Source: Thermoplasmata archaeon | GTDB lineage: Archaea; Thermoplasmatota; Thermoplasmata; Lutacidiplasmatales; UBA184 | Direction: 5' to 3' | NCBI GenBank assembly: GCA_021806135.1 | Contig: JAJZYB010000005.1 | Span: forward strand, 1 to 64,000 | Length of the DNA stretch: 64,000 bases | Part shown: in pieces, positions 17,493 through 25,495 of the stretch | Numbering within the stretch: the stretch's first letter is position 1 | How the letters are laid out: every line of letters begins with the position of its first letter | Made by a program: the position numbers and the translations under genes | The notes under the pieces: generated by a model | Seen by the model: only the letters and a program-made list of their open reading frames with translations | Database searches by the model: none | Told to the model about the DNA's origin: nothing

Positions 17493-17499
17493 TATTTAT
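17493..17499 (+). promoter_or_regulatory. TATA box of the lysine-rich micro-gene
   Basis: TATTTAT in a GC-rich setting. The expected start site is near 17520, giving a leader of about 30-35 nt before the ATG at 17555, long enough for the purine-rich GTGGAG just upstream of it to act as a ribosome binding site. Confidence 0.6.
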
Positions 17500-17554
17500 C
17501 CGGGGACGCCCTACCCTTTCCCGAGACCGGGCCCAACACCCGGACGTGGAGAAC

Positions 17555-17608
17555 ATGCCGAAGAAGACGAAGGCGAAGAAGGGCTCGAAGAAGAAGAAGG
17601 GGAAGTAG
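17555..17608 (+). CDS. 17-residue lysine-rich micro-protein
   Basis: The frame encodes MPKKTKAKKGSKKKKGK then TAG; 10 of 17 residues are lysine. It is preceded by a TATA box at 17493-17499 and GTGGAG at 17546-17551, and followed by two hairpins and a T-run terminator (17657-17692), so it forms an isolated transcription unit of about 170 nt. A GTG at 17546 would add three residues (MEN). Such a peptide would bind nucleic acid or the ribosome non-specifically; that is inference from charge. The alternative is that the transcript is a non-coding RNA and the frame is incidental. I know no named family. Confidence 0.55.
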   Translation: MPKKTKAKKGSKKKKGK

Positions 17609-17656
17609 ATCTCCCCGCGGCGCGACTCTGCGGGGAGGCCCGCGACCTCGAACCCT

Positions 17657-17692
17657 GACGGAGGATCCTCCGTCCGGGTCTCCCCTTTTTTT
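17657..17692 (+). terminator. Hairpin plus T-run terminator
   Basis: GACGGAGGATCCTCCGTC (17657-17674) is a perfect inverted repeat, followed after CGGGTCTCCCC by seven T (17686-17692). A second hairpin, CTCCCCGC...GCGGGGAG, lies upstream at about 17611-17637. A seven-T run is rare in this GC-rich window, which supports real termination just after the lysine-rich micro-gene. Confidence 0.65.
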
Positions 17693-18127
17693 GCCTTTTC
17701 CTGAAGGGTGTTTCCTGTGCGACAGGACACGACGGGAACGTCCGCACCCACCGGTGGTGGCCTTGCGCGGTTCCTCCCTTCCTCGCTCGTGGGGAAGGGC
17801 CATTCCTGCCGGATTCACGGCGGCCCGGTGGACCCGGCCCCTCGCGGGGAGGACCGGGGAACCGTTCTCCCGGCCCGCCGTCGGAGCGCCGGTCTCGCCG
17901 TGCCCCGGGAGGCCCGCCTCCCCCGCACCTCCCCGCTCTCGACCGAGGCGAGGAGGTTCGTCGGGCCGGGCCGTGGTTCGCCCCGGCGCGAGGGGGCTTT
18001 GGCGATGGGGGCCCTGCTGGACCTCCAGCCGGCCTCCCCGGGCACCGGCGGTGCCGGGGGACCGAGAGGGGAGCCATCGGTCAAGCGAGGGGCGCCGGGG
18101 GAAGTTCTCCCCCGGTGCCGTGAGGAG
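17693..18127. other. Non-coding region upstream of metG with several hairpins
   Basis: About 435 bases without a convincing gene. Inverted repeats are visible: GTTTCCTGTGCGACAGGACAC near 17709-17730, GGCACC-GGC-GGTGCC near 18044-18058, and GGCGCCGGGGGAA-GTT-CTCCCCCGGTGCC near 18091-18119. The last one ends just before the metG TATA box, so it is upstream of the mRNA. I looked for signatures of RNase P RNA (GAGGAAAGTCC-like) and SRP RNA (domain IV GGAAGGGAGCAG-like) on both strands and did not find them. Confidence 0.45.
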
Positions 18128-18137
18128 CTATATCTAT
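18128..18137 (+). promoter_or_regulatory. TATA box of the metG-PHP operon
   Basis: CTATATCTAT lies 26-35 nt before the metG ATG at 18163, the spacing seen for leaderless archaeal transcripts. Confidence 0.75.
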
Positions 18138-18162
18138 CCTGAAGCCCCGTCCGTCCCCGACC

Positions 18163-20457
18163 ATGCGCCGGATCTACGTGGGGGTGGCCTGGCCGTATGC
18201 CAACGCCCCTCAGCACATCGGCCACCTGGCGGGGAACGCGCTCCCCGCGGACATCTTCGCCCGGTTTCACCGGCTCCGGGGGAACGAGGTGCTCATGGTC
18301 TCCGGTTCCGACATGCACGGCACACCCGTCACCGTTCGGGCAGAGACCGAGGGGGTCGCCCCGGGCGTGGTGGCGGCCCGGGTCCATGAGATCCATGCGG
18401 AGGACTTCCGGCGGCTGGGGATCAGCTTCGACCTGTACACGCACACCGAGACGGAAGGGCACCAGAGGACGGCCCAGGAGATCTTCCTCCGGCTGCTGAA
18501 GAAGGGTCTCCTGGTGAAGCAGGTGGCCAAGGTGGCGTACTGCCCCCACCACGCACGGTTCCTGCCGGACCGGTACCTCACCGGGACCTGCCCGTTCTGC
18601 GGGAACCCGGGGGCGCGGGGGGATGAATGCGATGTGTGCTCCCGCATCCTGGAGCCCGAACAGCTCGGAGACCCCCGGTGCCGTCTCTGCGGCACCCCGG
18701 CCGAGTTCCGGCCGACCGAGCACTTCTACCTGGACCTGCCGTCGCTCGCCCCCGACCTTGCGCGTTACCACGAGAGGGTGCAGAAGGGTTGGCGGCCGTC
18801 GGTCCGACGGTTCACCGAGAACTACGTCGCCGAGGGCCTGCGCCGGCGACCGATCACCCGGGACATCCAGTGGGGGATCCCCGTCCCCCTCGACGGGTAC
18901 GAGGGGAAACGGTTGTACGTCTGGTTCGAGGCCGTCATGGGCTACCTCTCGGCGAGCCAGGAATGGGCCCGGCGATCCGGGGACCCCAGCGCCTGGAAGC
19001 GGTACTGGGAGGAGGGCTCTCCCGTGGAGATGTACAATTTCATGGGGAAGGACAACATCGCCTTCCACACGGTGTTCTGGCCCGCGATCCTGCTGGGCCT
19101 CGGAGGTCTCCACCTGCCCGACCACGTGGAGGCCAACGAGCATATGCAGACCCACGGGCGGAAGCTCTCCAAGTCCCGGGCCCCGGAGACCGTCAAGGTC
19201 GCGCTCCCCGACCTGCTGGGGGAGCTTCCCCCCGACGTCATCCGGTTCTACGCGGCCTACCACGCTCCCCAGAACCACGACACCGAGTTCGACCCCGATG
19301 AGCTCCGGCAGGAGAGCGCCCAGATCCTGGCGGACCAATGGGGGAACCTCGTGCAACGGACGCTCACGCTGGTGGAACGGACCTATGCCGGGAGGGTCCC
19401 GGCCCCGCCACCGGGCTGGGAGCCCGGGGAGAGCCAGGCCGGCAGGCTCCTTCGCCGGGCCCACGACCAGATCACCGACGACCTGGAGGGCGTCCGCCTG
19501 AAGGAGGCCCTGGACCGGGCCCTGGAGCTGGTCCGGGAGACCAATCGGACCTTCCACGAGGCCCACCCGTGGTCCGCCCCCGAACCGGAACGCGGCCGTA
19601 TCCTCTTCGAGACGCTCTGGACGATCAAAGCCCTCTCCCGGTACCTCTCCCCGTTCCTCCCTTTCTCCTCCGACCGGCTGGCACGGATGCTGGGCGAGCG
19701 CGACGGGGTTCCGCCCGGCTCTTGGGAGCAGGCCCTCCTGCCCCCCGTCCCCGGGACCCCTCTCGGCGAAGTGAGCCCGCTCTTCCCGAAGGAAGGGCCG
19801 GAGGAGGGGACGGGGACGACACGACCACCTACCGGCGGGTCCGTCCCCTCGTCGGCGACCCCCCGCTCCGCATCCGCTCCCTTGGACATCCGGGCGGCGA
19901 AGGTCCTCCGGGTGGAGGCTCACCCCCGGGCGGACCGTCTCTACGTCCTCACCCTCGACCTGGGCGAGCCTGTCCCGCGGACGGTGGTGGCCGGGCTCAA
20001 GGCCCACTACACGGTCGCGGAGCTCTCCGGAAGGACCGTTGCGGTGCTCGCCAACCTGGCCCCCCGGCCGCTTCGGGGCATCCTCTCCCAGGGCATGGTG
20101 CTCGCCGCGGAGGCGGGAGAGGTGGTCGGCGTGCTCGTCGCTCCGGAGGGGACCCCCGCGGGCACAGGCCTGGAGGGGTCGGGCGGGCAGGAGCTCCCGG
20201 TCCTCACCCATGAGGCCTTCTCCCAGGCCATCCTCGAGGTGGCGATCTGGAGCCCCTCACCGGAGGGAGGACCGGGGGGCACCCTCGAAACGGGCCAGGG
20301 CCCGGTCCGCTGGACGGGGCCGGACCTGGGCGAACACGGCCCGGTGATCGTCCAGCGTCGGGACGCTCCGACCGGCCCGGTCGAGCCTTTGCGCTGGGGA
20401 ACGGGGACTCCGGTCCGCCCGGCCCGGGACCTTCCCGCGGGGGCCCGGGTCCGCTGA
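18163..20457 (+). CDS. metG: Methionyl-tRNA synthetase with C-terminal tRNA-binding domain
   Basis: A 764-residue class Ia synthetase charging tRNA-Met. Seen: HIGH signature in APQHIGHLAGN (about 20-30); zinc knuckle cysteines CPHH, CPFCG, CDVC and CRLCG (about 127-175); KMSKS as GRKLSKSRAP (about 330); anticodon-binding helical domain; and a C-terminal EMAP/Trbp111-type OB fold (DIRAAKVLRVEAHPRADRLYVL to LSQGMVLAAE) separated by a low-complexity Pro/Thr linker. The fused OB domain is common but not universal in archaea (some carry it as a separate gene). About 80 residues follow the OB fold and are not recognised. The stop overlaps the start of the PHP gene by 1 nt (TGATG). Confidence 0.97.
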   Translation: MRRIYVGVAWPYANAPQHIGHLAGNALPADIFARFHRLRGNEVLMVSGSDMHGTPVTVRAETEGVAPGVVAARVHEIHAEDFRRLGISFDLYTHTETEGHQRTAQEIFLRLLKKGLLVKQVAKVAYCPHHARFLPDRYLTGTCPFCGNPGARGDECDVCSRILEPEQLGDPRCRLCGTPAEFRPTEHFYLDLPSLAPDLARYHERVQKGWRPSVRRFTENYVAEGLRRRPITRDIQWGIPVPLDGYEGKRLYVWFEAVMGYLSASQEWARRSGDPSAWKRYWEEGSPVEMYNFMGKDNIAFHTVFWPAILLGLGGLHLPDHVEANEHMQTHGRKLSKSRAPETVKVALPDLLGELPPDVIRFYAAYHAPQNHDTEFDPDELRQESAQILADQWGNLVQRTLTLVERTYAGRVPAPPPGWEPGESQAGRLLRRAHDQITDDLEGVRLKEALDRALELVRETNRTFHEAHPWSAPEPERGRILFETLWTIKALSRYLSPFLPFSSDRLARMLGERDGVPPGSWEQALLPPVPGTPLGEVSPLFPKEGPEEGTGTTRPPTGGSVPSSATPRSASAPLDIRAAKVLRVEAHPRADRLYVLTLDLGEPVPRTVVAGLKAHYTVAELSGRTVAVLANLAPRPLRGILSQGMVLAAEAGEVVGVLVAPEGTPAGTGLEGSGGQELPVLTHEAFSQAILEVAIWSPSPEGGPGGTLETGQGPVRWTGPDLGEHGPVIVQRRDAPTGPVEPLRWGTGTPVRPARDLPAGARVR

Positions 20458-21161
20458 TGGAGGGCCGGTCCGACCGGGACCATCCTCCCCCTCTACGGTT
20501 GGACCTGCACGTCCACACCGTGGCCAGCCGGGATTCCGTCCTCGAGCTCTCCGAGGCCGTCCGTCGGGCGAGGGAGAGGAGCTTGGATGGCCTCGCCGTC
20601 ACGGACCACAATGCCCTCTTGCAAAGCGGCCCCCTCCAGGCGGCAGCCCGGGGCGCTCCCGGTTTCCTACTGGTGCCGGCGGCGGAGATCTCCACCCGGG
20701 ATGGCCACCTGCTCGCCTACGGGATCACGGAGCTCCCGCCCGTTGGACGATCGTATCCGGAGACGGTGGACGCGATCCTGCGGCAGGGGGGCGTTCCGGT
20801 GGCCCCCCATCCGTTCCGGTGGGTGCATGGAGCGGGGAGCCGGGGGATCCACAGCCGGGGTCTTGCCGCCATCGAGACGAACAACGGCAGGAATGGGCGA
20901 GGCCCGAACCATCGGGCGGAGCGGGCGAGGGAGGCCCTTCGGACCGGCGGGACCGGTGGCAGCGATGCCCACAGCCCGGGGGAAGTGGGGCAGGCCTTCA
21001 CGATCCTCTGGCCCGAGGCCCCGGGGCTCGAAGGGGTGTTGGGCGCCCTCCGCCGGGGTGCTTGCCGGGGTGAGGGGCCGGGGCAGGACTGGTCCGGCCG
21101 GGTCCGGGTGAGCTTACAGAACGCCGCCAAGCGGCTGCGCAGGGGGTTGACGCCCGTCTGA
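20457..21161 (+). CDS. PHP-domain metal-dependent phosphoesterase
   Basis: A 234-residue PHP protein. All metal-ligand motifs are visible: DLHVHTVASRDS (near 16-27), AVTDHNAL, VAPHPFRW and GGSDAHSPGE. These bind two or three metal ions and hydrolyse phosphoesters (as in nucleoside 3',5'-bisphosphate or oligonucleotide phosphatases); the substrate is not determinable. ATG at 20457 overlaps the metG stop, so it is translated from the same mRNA. Confidence 0.88.
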   Translation: MEGRSDRDHPPPLRLDLHVHTVASRDSVLELSEAVRRARERSLDGLAVTDHNALLQSGPLQAAARGAPGFLLVPAAEISTRDGHLLAYGITELPPVGRSYPETVDAILRQGGVPVAPHPFRWVHGAGSRGIHSRGLAAIETNNGRNGRGPNHRAERAREALRTGGTGGSDAHSPGEVGQAFTILWPEAPGLEGVLGALRRGACRGEGPGQDWSGRVRVSLQNAAKRLRRGLTPV

Positions 21162-21214
21162 CCCGGCGCAGGGGCGCAACCCCTTATCTGCCGCCGGATT
21201 GCGGTATCGGCCAG

Positions 21215-21287
21215 GCCGAGGTGGCAGAATGGTTAATGCGACGGACTGCAGATCCGTTTCCTGGGGGTTCGATTCCCTCCCTCGGCT
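21215..21287 (+). tRNA. tRNA-Cys (anticodon GCA)
   Basis: A 73-nt cloverleaf without encoded CCA. Acceptor arm GCCGAGG pairs with CCTCGGC; anticodon stem ACGGA/TCCGT encloses the loop CTGCAGA, giving anticodon GCA; T-loop TTCGATT is canonical. Discriminator base is T (U73), typical of tRNA-Cys. A TATA-like CCCTTATC at about 21180-21187 lies 28 nt upstream. No intron. Confidence 0.96.
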
Positions 21288-21321
21288 CTCGCTCCGGGCC
21301 TCTCTTACGGCGGGTCCACCC

Positions 21322-21510
21322 TCAGGGCCCGGCTTCGGTCCTCCGGATCTTCCGGTCGGCGGAATCCAACGCCCGGTCGTCCCGTGCCGCTTCGGCAGCA
21401 TCGGAGGCGAGACCGCTCTCCTGGGCCCGGTGGTCGGACTCCTCCCATCGGACCGCGGCCTCGGCCCGCTCTTGGTTCGCTTCTTCCAGGCGCTTCGCCT
21501 TCTCGGTCAT
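21322..21510 (-). CDS. Small charged helical protein (62 aa)
   Basis: From the ATG at 21510 the frame encodes MTEKAKRLEEANQERAEAAVRW and a further 40 residues rich in Glu, Arg, Ala and Asp, ending IRRTEAGP. The composition and heptad-like spacing suggest a soluble alpha-helix or coiled coil. The frame is open upstream to 21867, but those residues are Pro/Arg-rich and not protein-like. No family is recognised. The pattern of charged residues is unlike the GC-rich noise frames around it, which is the main support. Confidence 0.45.
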   Translation of the reverse strand: MTEKAKRLEEANQERAEAAVRWEESDHRAQESGLASDAAEAARDDRALDSADRKIRRTEAGP

Positions 21511-22057
21511 GCGAACCCCTGACGGGGGCCGTTCGCCCCGCCCGGCAACTGGCGGGTCCCTCTCGCGGTCGCGCCCTCCTCCGTCGGGGGGGTCCCCCTC
21601 GAGACCGGGCCTCCGGGCCGGGAAGGCCACGCACGCGGGGGGATCCCGCTCCTGTCGATGCGGGAGGGGGCAGCACGTGGCGTCGCTGGCCGGGACCGGG
21701 GCGCGCGGAGAAAGGCGCTGACTGGGTCCCTGGAATCCGGCATGCTGGTCCCTCGCCCGGCCCGGTGGGCCTAGCTTCGTACCACGGTGGAACGGATAGG
21801 CTGCCCCTGGAACCGGTTTGAGCGGACGAGAGCCGCTGACCCGCTGGCTTCGGCTCCTGGCCGGCACGTGAGCGCGCGGGGGAGAGCGCTCAGGCTCCCG
21901 GGTGAGTTGCTCTCGGGCCCGCGCATTTGGGGAGCCGGAGCGGTACGGGTGCGTGGATCCAAACGCGGGTGCTCCCCCGGGACGCCTCCCCTTGCGCTGA
22001 ACACGGCTTGAGGGTTGGGTTATCCCTTATCGGTCCCTGGCAGGACCCGGTAAGCCC
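21511..22057. other. Intergenic region, nothing recognised
   Basis: About 550 bases between the small charged protein and the 25-aa membrane peptide. Only Pro/Arg/Gly-rich open frames are present. A TATA-like element GGGTTATCCCTTATCGG (22016-22032) near its right end belongs to the peptide gene. Confidence 0.45.
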
Positions 22058-22135
22058 ATGTTCGGTTGGATAGTCCTCGGGGTGCTCGTCGTCATCGTGC
22101 TGATCCTCTTCGGCGTCTTGGTGATCCACATCTGA
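22058..22135 (+). CDS. 25-aa single-span membrane micro-protein
   Basis: ATG at 22058, TGA at 22133-22135. The peptide is MFGWIVLG then an almost pure Val/Leu/Ile run ending GVLVIHI: a single transmembrane helix with no charged residue other than the terminal histidine. TATA-like CCCTTATC (22024-22031) lies about 27-34 nt upstream, exactly the leaderless spacing. Its function is unknown. It may be the membrane anchor or regulator of a partner protein, a role known for other single-span micro-proteins, but no partner is adjacent. Confidence 0.6.
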   Translation: MFGWIVLGVLVVIVLILFGVLVIHI

Positions 22136-22270
22136 GCACTCCTCGTTCACCGCCACCGGGTTGGGGCGTCCCGCCTCCCATCGAGGGAGGAAGGGGCGTC
22201 CTCTCGATCCCTCCGCCAGAGGAAGGTGTAGGACCGGCAACGTCCCGCCCGGCGGATGCAGGGCCCCGGA

Positions 22271-22987
22271 TCATCCCACCGGAGGTCGCCTGAGCCGGGT
22301 GCCCGGGTCGTCGGTCCTGGAAAAGGTCGACCGGGGCGAAAGCGGGAAGTCGGGATGCCGGAAGCAGCCGACCACGTGGTCGTTGACCATCCCCGTGGCC
22401 TGGGCCAGGGCGTAACAGATCGTGGATCCCACAAAGGAGAACCCGGCGCCGCGGAGCTCCCGGCTCAGCTTGTCGGATTCCTCGGTCCGGCTGGGGACGT
22501 CCTTCCACTCCCTCCAATGATTGACCCTGGGACGGCCCCCGAACCGGTCCCAGAGGAGCCGGTCCAGGCTCGTCCCCCCCTCCTGGAGCCTCAGCACGCA
22601 GCGGGCGTTCTCGATCGCCGATAGGACCTTGCGCCGGTTCCGCACGATCCCCGGGTCCTGCATCAACGCCTGGACCTTCCCGGGGCCGTAGGCGGCCACC
22701 TTCGCAGGATCGAAGCCTCCGAAAGCGCGCCGGTACCCTTCCCGCCGGTGGAGGATGGTCCGCCAACTGAGACCAGCCTGGGCGCCCTCCAGGACCAGGA
22801 ACTCGAAGAGCCGGGACTCCCCATGGAGCGGGGTCCCCCACTCCTGGTCGTGGTAGCGCTCGTAAAGGGGATCCGCCAGGCCGGGCCATCCGCAGCGAGG
22901 GAGGGAGGGCGGGTAGGGACCGGCCCGTCCCTCCCGGTCCGGCCCGGAACGGTCCCGGCCGGAAAGAAGATCCGCTCCCCGGGACAT
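22271..22987 (-). CDS. tag: DNA-3-methyladenine glycosylase I
   Basis: A 238-residue base-excision repair enzyme removing 3-methyladenine from DNA. Family signatures: RCGWPGLADPLYERYHDQEWGTP (the zinc Cys and a catalytic region), LFEFLVLEGAQAGLSWRTIL, and the C-terminal zinc ligands in TICYALAQATGMVNDHVVGCFRH. The first ~30 residues before RCGW are not conserved, so the true start may be nearer the motif; no better ATG exists. It begins 12 nt after coxG ends and is probably co-transcribed with it, though unrelated in function. Confidence 0.93.
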   Translation of the reverse strand: MSRGADLLSGRDRSGPDREGRAGPYPPSLPRCGWPGLADPLYERYHDQEWGTPLHGESRLFEFLVLEGAQAGLSWRTILHRREGYRRAFGGFDPAKVAAYGPGKVQALMQDPGIVRNRRKVLSAIENARCVLRLQEGGTSLDRLLWDRFGGRPRVNHWREWKDVPSRTEESDKLSRELRGAGFSFVGSTICYALAQATGMVNDHVVGCFRHPDFPLSPRSTFSRTDDPGTRLRRPPVG

Positions 22988-22999
22988 CCGCCGCGCCCC

Positions 23000-23443
23000 T
23001 CAGCCGTTCGCCTCTAGCCGCTTCCGGGCGTTCTCGAACAGCCCGGCCACCTTCTGGTCCACCGTCCGGCGGACGATCCCCTCTCCGAGGGTGGCCACCG
23101 GCCCGAAGAAGGTCACGTCTGCGCTCCACTGGACCGCCGTGCTCTCCCCCTCCTCCACGAGCTCGACCGAGAGCAGGGCCCGCAGCCCGCTGCCCAGTCC
23201 GGAGCCATTCACGGTGGCCTTCAGACGTACCCCGGGGGTGACGTCCCCGTACTCTCCCCGGAACCGGAAGGTCCCCCGAAGGAAGGAGATCCCCGTGGTG
23301 AGGGTCCCCTCGAAATGGCCCGGGTCCAGGACCTCCAGGGTGTGGGGGTCGTCGAGGCAATCCGCCCATCGTCGGGCGTCCATGAGGAAAGAGAAGACCT
23401 CGCCTTTTCCCCGATGCACGGAGAACGTCCCTCCCAGGTGCAT
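23000..23443 (-). CDS. coxG: CoxG-like SRPBCC protein
   Basis: A 147-residue START/SRPBCC-fold protein of the carbon monoxide dehydrogenase subunit G family: MHLGGTFSVHRGKGEVFSFLMDARRWADCLDD..., then the VLDPGHFEGTLTTGISFLRGTFRFRGEY and the C-terminal WSADVTFFGPVATLGEGIVRRTVDQKV. CoxG is implicated in recruiting or maturing the Cox-type molybdo-enzyme at the membrane. The ATG at 23443 is the natural start. It lies between moaA and tag, divergent from coxM-coxS, so a connection with that enzyme is likely. The C-terminal membrane-binding tail of true CoxG appears short here. Confidence 0.85.
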   Translation of the reverse strand: MHLGGTFSVHRGKGEVFSFLMDARRWADCLDDPHTLEVLDPGHFEGTLTTGISFLRGTFRFRGEYGDVTPGVRLKATVNGSGLGSGLRALLSVELVEEGESTAVQWSADVTFFGPVATLGEGIVRRTVDQKVAGLFENARKRLEANG

Positions 23444-23532
23444 GCCGCTTCCCCCTCCCCGCGCTGGCGGGAGGGCGGGGGAGGAATAATCCTTCCGGGA
23501 GCGCTCTCCCGAGCCGGCCGGTCCGCCTGCGG

Positions 23533-24492
23533 TCAGCCCTGGCCGAGCATCGGGAGGCGGATCCCTTCCGGCGTCGTGGAACCGGTGTGGTAGACCCCGT
23601 AGTACGGGACCCGTTGGGTGATGACGTGCCGGAACGCGGCCCGGAGCTCCCGGTCGTCGAGCCCCCGGGTGGGCACCAGGTCGTCGTTCCGGTTCAGGCA
23701 TCCCTTGAGCTCCCCCCGGTGCGTGATCCGGACCCGGTGGCAGTTCAGGCAGAACTCCGGGTTGTCCACCGGATCCACCACCTCCACCTCCGCCCCGTCG
23801 AAGAGATAGATGCGCCGGTGGTGCATCTCCCGGACGAGCACCTCGCTGGCGTGGGAGTCCAGCCAAGAGCGGACCGAGGCGATGTCCGCCATCCACTCGG
23901 GGTGGGGGTTGTATTCCGGCATGAATTGGATCAGCTGCAGGCGGAGGCCCTCGCGGCCCCGGACATGCGCGATCATGGGGGCGATGCTCCCCAGCGTCAT
24001 GCGCAGGACCACGAGGTTGAGCTTGACCGGCTTCAGTCCCAGTTCCAGCGCCGCCTCGATCCCCCGGAGCACCGGGGCCAGTTGGCCATGACGGATCGTC
24101 CGGAACTCCTCGGGGTCCAGCGAGTCCATCGAGACGTTCACTCGCTTGAGGCCGGCCGCCCGCAGGGAGGCCGCCCGGGACTCCAAAAGGGAGCCATTGG
24201 TGGTCAGGGAAACGTCGGGGACCTGACGCACCGTCCGGTCCACGATCTCCTCCAGATCAGCCCGCACCAGCGGTTCACCCCCGGTGAACTTCACCGAGCG
24301 GATGCCGAACTCCCGGCCCATCCGGACCAGCCGCTCGACCTCCAGGGGCGTCATCTCCTCCCCGTGGGGGGCCGAGGGCCGGGCCACGGGTCCCAACCCC
24401 TCGTCGTGGCAGTAGACGCAGGAGAAGTTGCAGCGCTTGGTGACACTGATCCGCAGATCGGTCACCCCGCGTCCGAAGGCGTCGGTCAGCAT
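23533..24492 (-). CDS. moaA: GTP 3',8-cyclase MoaA
   Basis: A 319-residue radical SAM enzyme catalysing the first step of molybdopterin synthesis. N-terminal cluster motif CNFSCVYC (CxxxCxxC), GGEPLVRADLEEI for SAM binding, and the second cluster cysteines CLNCHRVRITHRGELKGCL near the C-terminus. The C-terminal GG pair usually needed for catalysis is GQG here (LPMLGQG*). The start ATG at 24492 has an AT-rich TTTCTAAT about 25-28 nt upstream. It sits head-to-head with coxM-coxS, supplying cofactor to a molybdo-hydroxylase. Confidence 0.93.
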   Translation of the reverse strand: MLTDAFGRGVTDLRISVTKRCNFSCVYCHDEGLGPVARPSAPHGEEMTPLEVERLVRMGREFGIRSVKFTGGEPLVRADLEEIVDRTVRQVPDVSLTTNGSLLESRAASLRAAGLKRVNVSMDSLDPEEFRTIRHGQLAPVLRGIEAALELGLKPVKLNLVVLRMTLGSIAPMIAHVRGREGLRLQLIQFMPEYNPHPEWMADIASVRSWLDSHASEVLVREMHHRRIYLFDGAEVEVVDPVDNPEFCLNCHRVRITHRGELKGCLNRNDDLVPTRGLDDRELRAAFRHVITQRVPYYGVYHTGSTTPEGIRLPMLGQG

Positions 24493-24619
24493 CCCAGACG
24501 GCTCAAGCCCCCGCCCCCATTAGAAAGCTCCGGCCGGCCCCTCCCCGGTGCTTTTCCGGGGAGGGAAGACCGAGCGGGACACAACCGTTATTCCTGCCCC
24601 CCCGCTCCCCTGCCCGACC

Positions 24620-25495
24620 ATGATCCCCGCCTCCTTCGGGTACCGGGCGCCCAAGAGCCTGGAGGAGACCCTCGACCTGCTGCACCAGCACCCGGGGGAG
24701 GCCCGGGTCCTGGCCGGGGGGCAGAGCCTGATCCCGCTCATGAAGCTCCGCCTCGCCCAGCCGAAGGTGCTCGTGGACCTCCAGCACGTGCCCGGCCTCT
24801 CCTACCTCCGCGAAGAGGAGGGTTTCCTCAAGGTGGGAGCGTTCACCCGGGTGGGCACCCTCCTGGAGGACCCGCTGGTCCAGGCGAGGTATCCCATGCT
24901 GGCGGAGGCCGGGAAGGTGATCGCCGACCCCTTGGTCCGCAACCTGGGGACCGTGGGCGGCAACCTCTGTCATGGGGATCCGGGCAACGACCTCCCCGCC
25001 TGCTGGATCGCCGCAGGCGGGGAGATGGTCATCACCAGCGCCCGGGGCCCCCGGACCGTGGCGGCCTCCGAGTTCTACCGGGACACCTTCGTCACCGCCG
25101 TGGGGCCGGAGGAGGTCCTGACGGAGGCCCGGCTTCCCATGGCGAGGGCCGGTCACGGGGCAGCCTACCTCAAGCTCCAGAGACCCGGCGGGGACTACTC
25201 GGTGGCCGGGGTCGCCGCCAGCCTGACCCTGGACCCGAAGGGTCGGGTGGCGCGTTCTGGGATCGGGCTTACCGCGGTGGGGCCCACTGCCCTCCCGGCC
25301 CCGAGGGCCGCCGCTTCCCTCGTGGGACACCCTCCGGATGCGGTCCACCTGGCCGAGGCCGGGAAGCTCGCCTCGCAGGAGGCCGTCCCGGTCCCGGACC
25401 TGCGCGGAGAGGTGGAATACAAGCGGGCCGTGGTGGAGGTCCTCACCGAGCAGGTGCTGGAGAGGGCGGCCGATCGGGCTGGGGGGAGGGCATGA
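24620..25495 (+). CDS. coxM: Cox-type molybdo-hydroxylase FAD-binding (medium) subunit
   Basis: A 291-residue subunit that carries FAD and passes electrons from the [2Fe-2S] clusters of the small subunit. Seen: FAD motif LAGGQSLIPLMKLRL, the second GTVGGNLCHGDPGNDLP (TVGG-type), and the C-terminal CO_deh_flav_C region. A TATA-like CGTTATTC lies about 27-34 nt before the ATG at 24620. The stop overlaps coxS by 4 nt. The family includes CO dehydrogenase and other aldehyde/hydroxylases, so CO as substrate is not implied. Confidence 0.92.
   Translation: MIPASFGYRAPKSLEETLDLLHQHPGEARVLAGGQSLIPLMKLRLAQPKVLVDLQHVPGLSYLREEEGFLKVGAFTRVGTLLEDPLVQARYPMLAEAGKVIADPLVRNLGTVGGNLCHGDPGNDLPACWIAAGGEMVITSARGPRTVAASEFYRDTFVTAVGPEEVLTEARLPMARAGHGAAYLKLQRPGGDYSVAGVAASLTLDPKGRVARSGIGLTAVGPTALPAPRAAASLVGHPPDAVHLAEAGKLASQEAVPVPDLRGEVEYKRAVVEVLTEQVLERAADRAGGRA

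Noticed and set aside
17693-18127. Possible RNase P or SRP RNA gene
   Set aside because: Hairpins are present but the conserved CR-I/CR-V of RNase P and domain IV of SRP RNA were not found on either strand.
17815-20211. 798-aa minus-strand frame opposite metG
   Set aside because: Composition is Pro/Gly/Arg/Val-rich with no domain; metG on the plus strand has all catalytic motifs.
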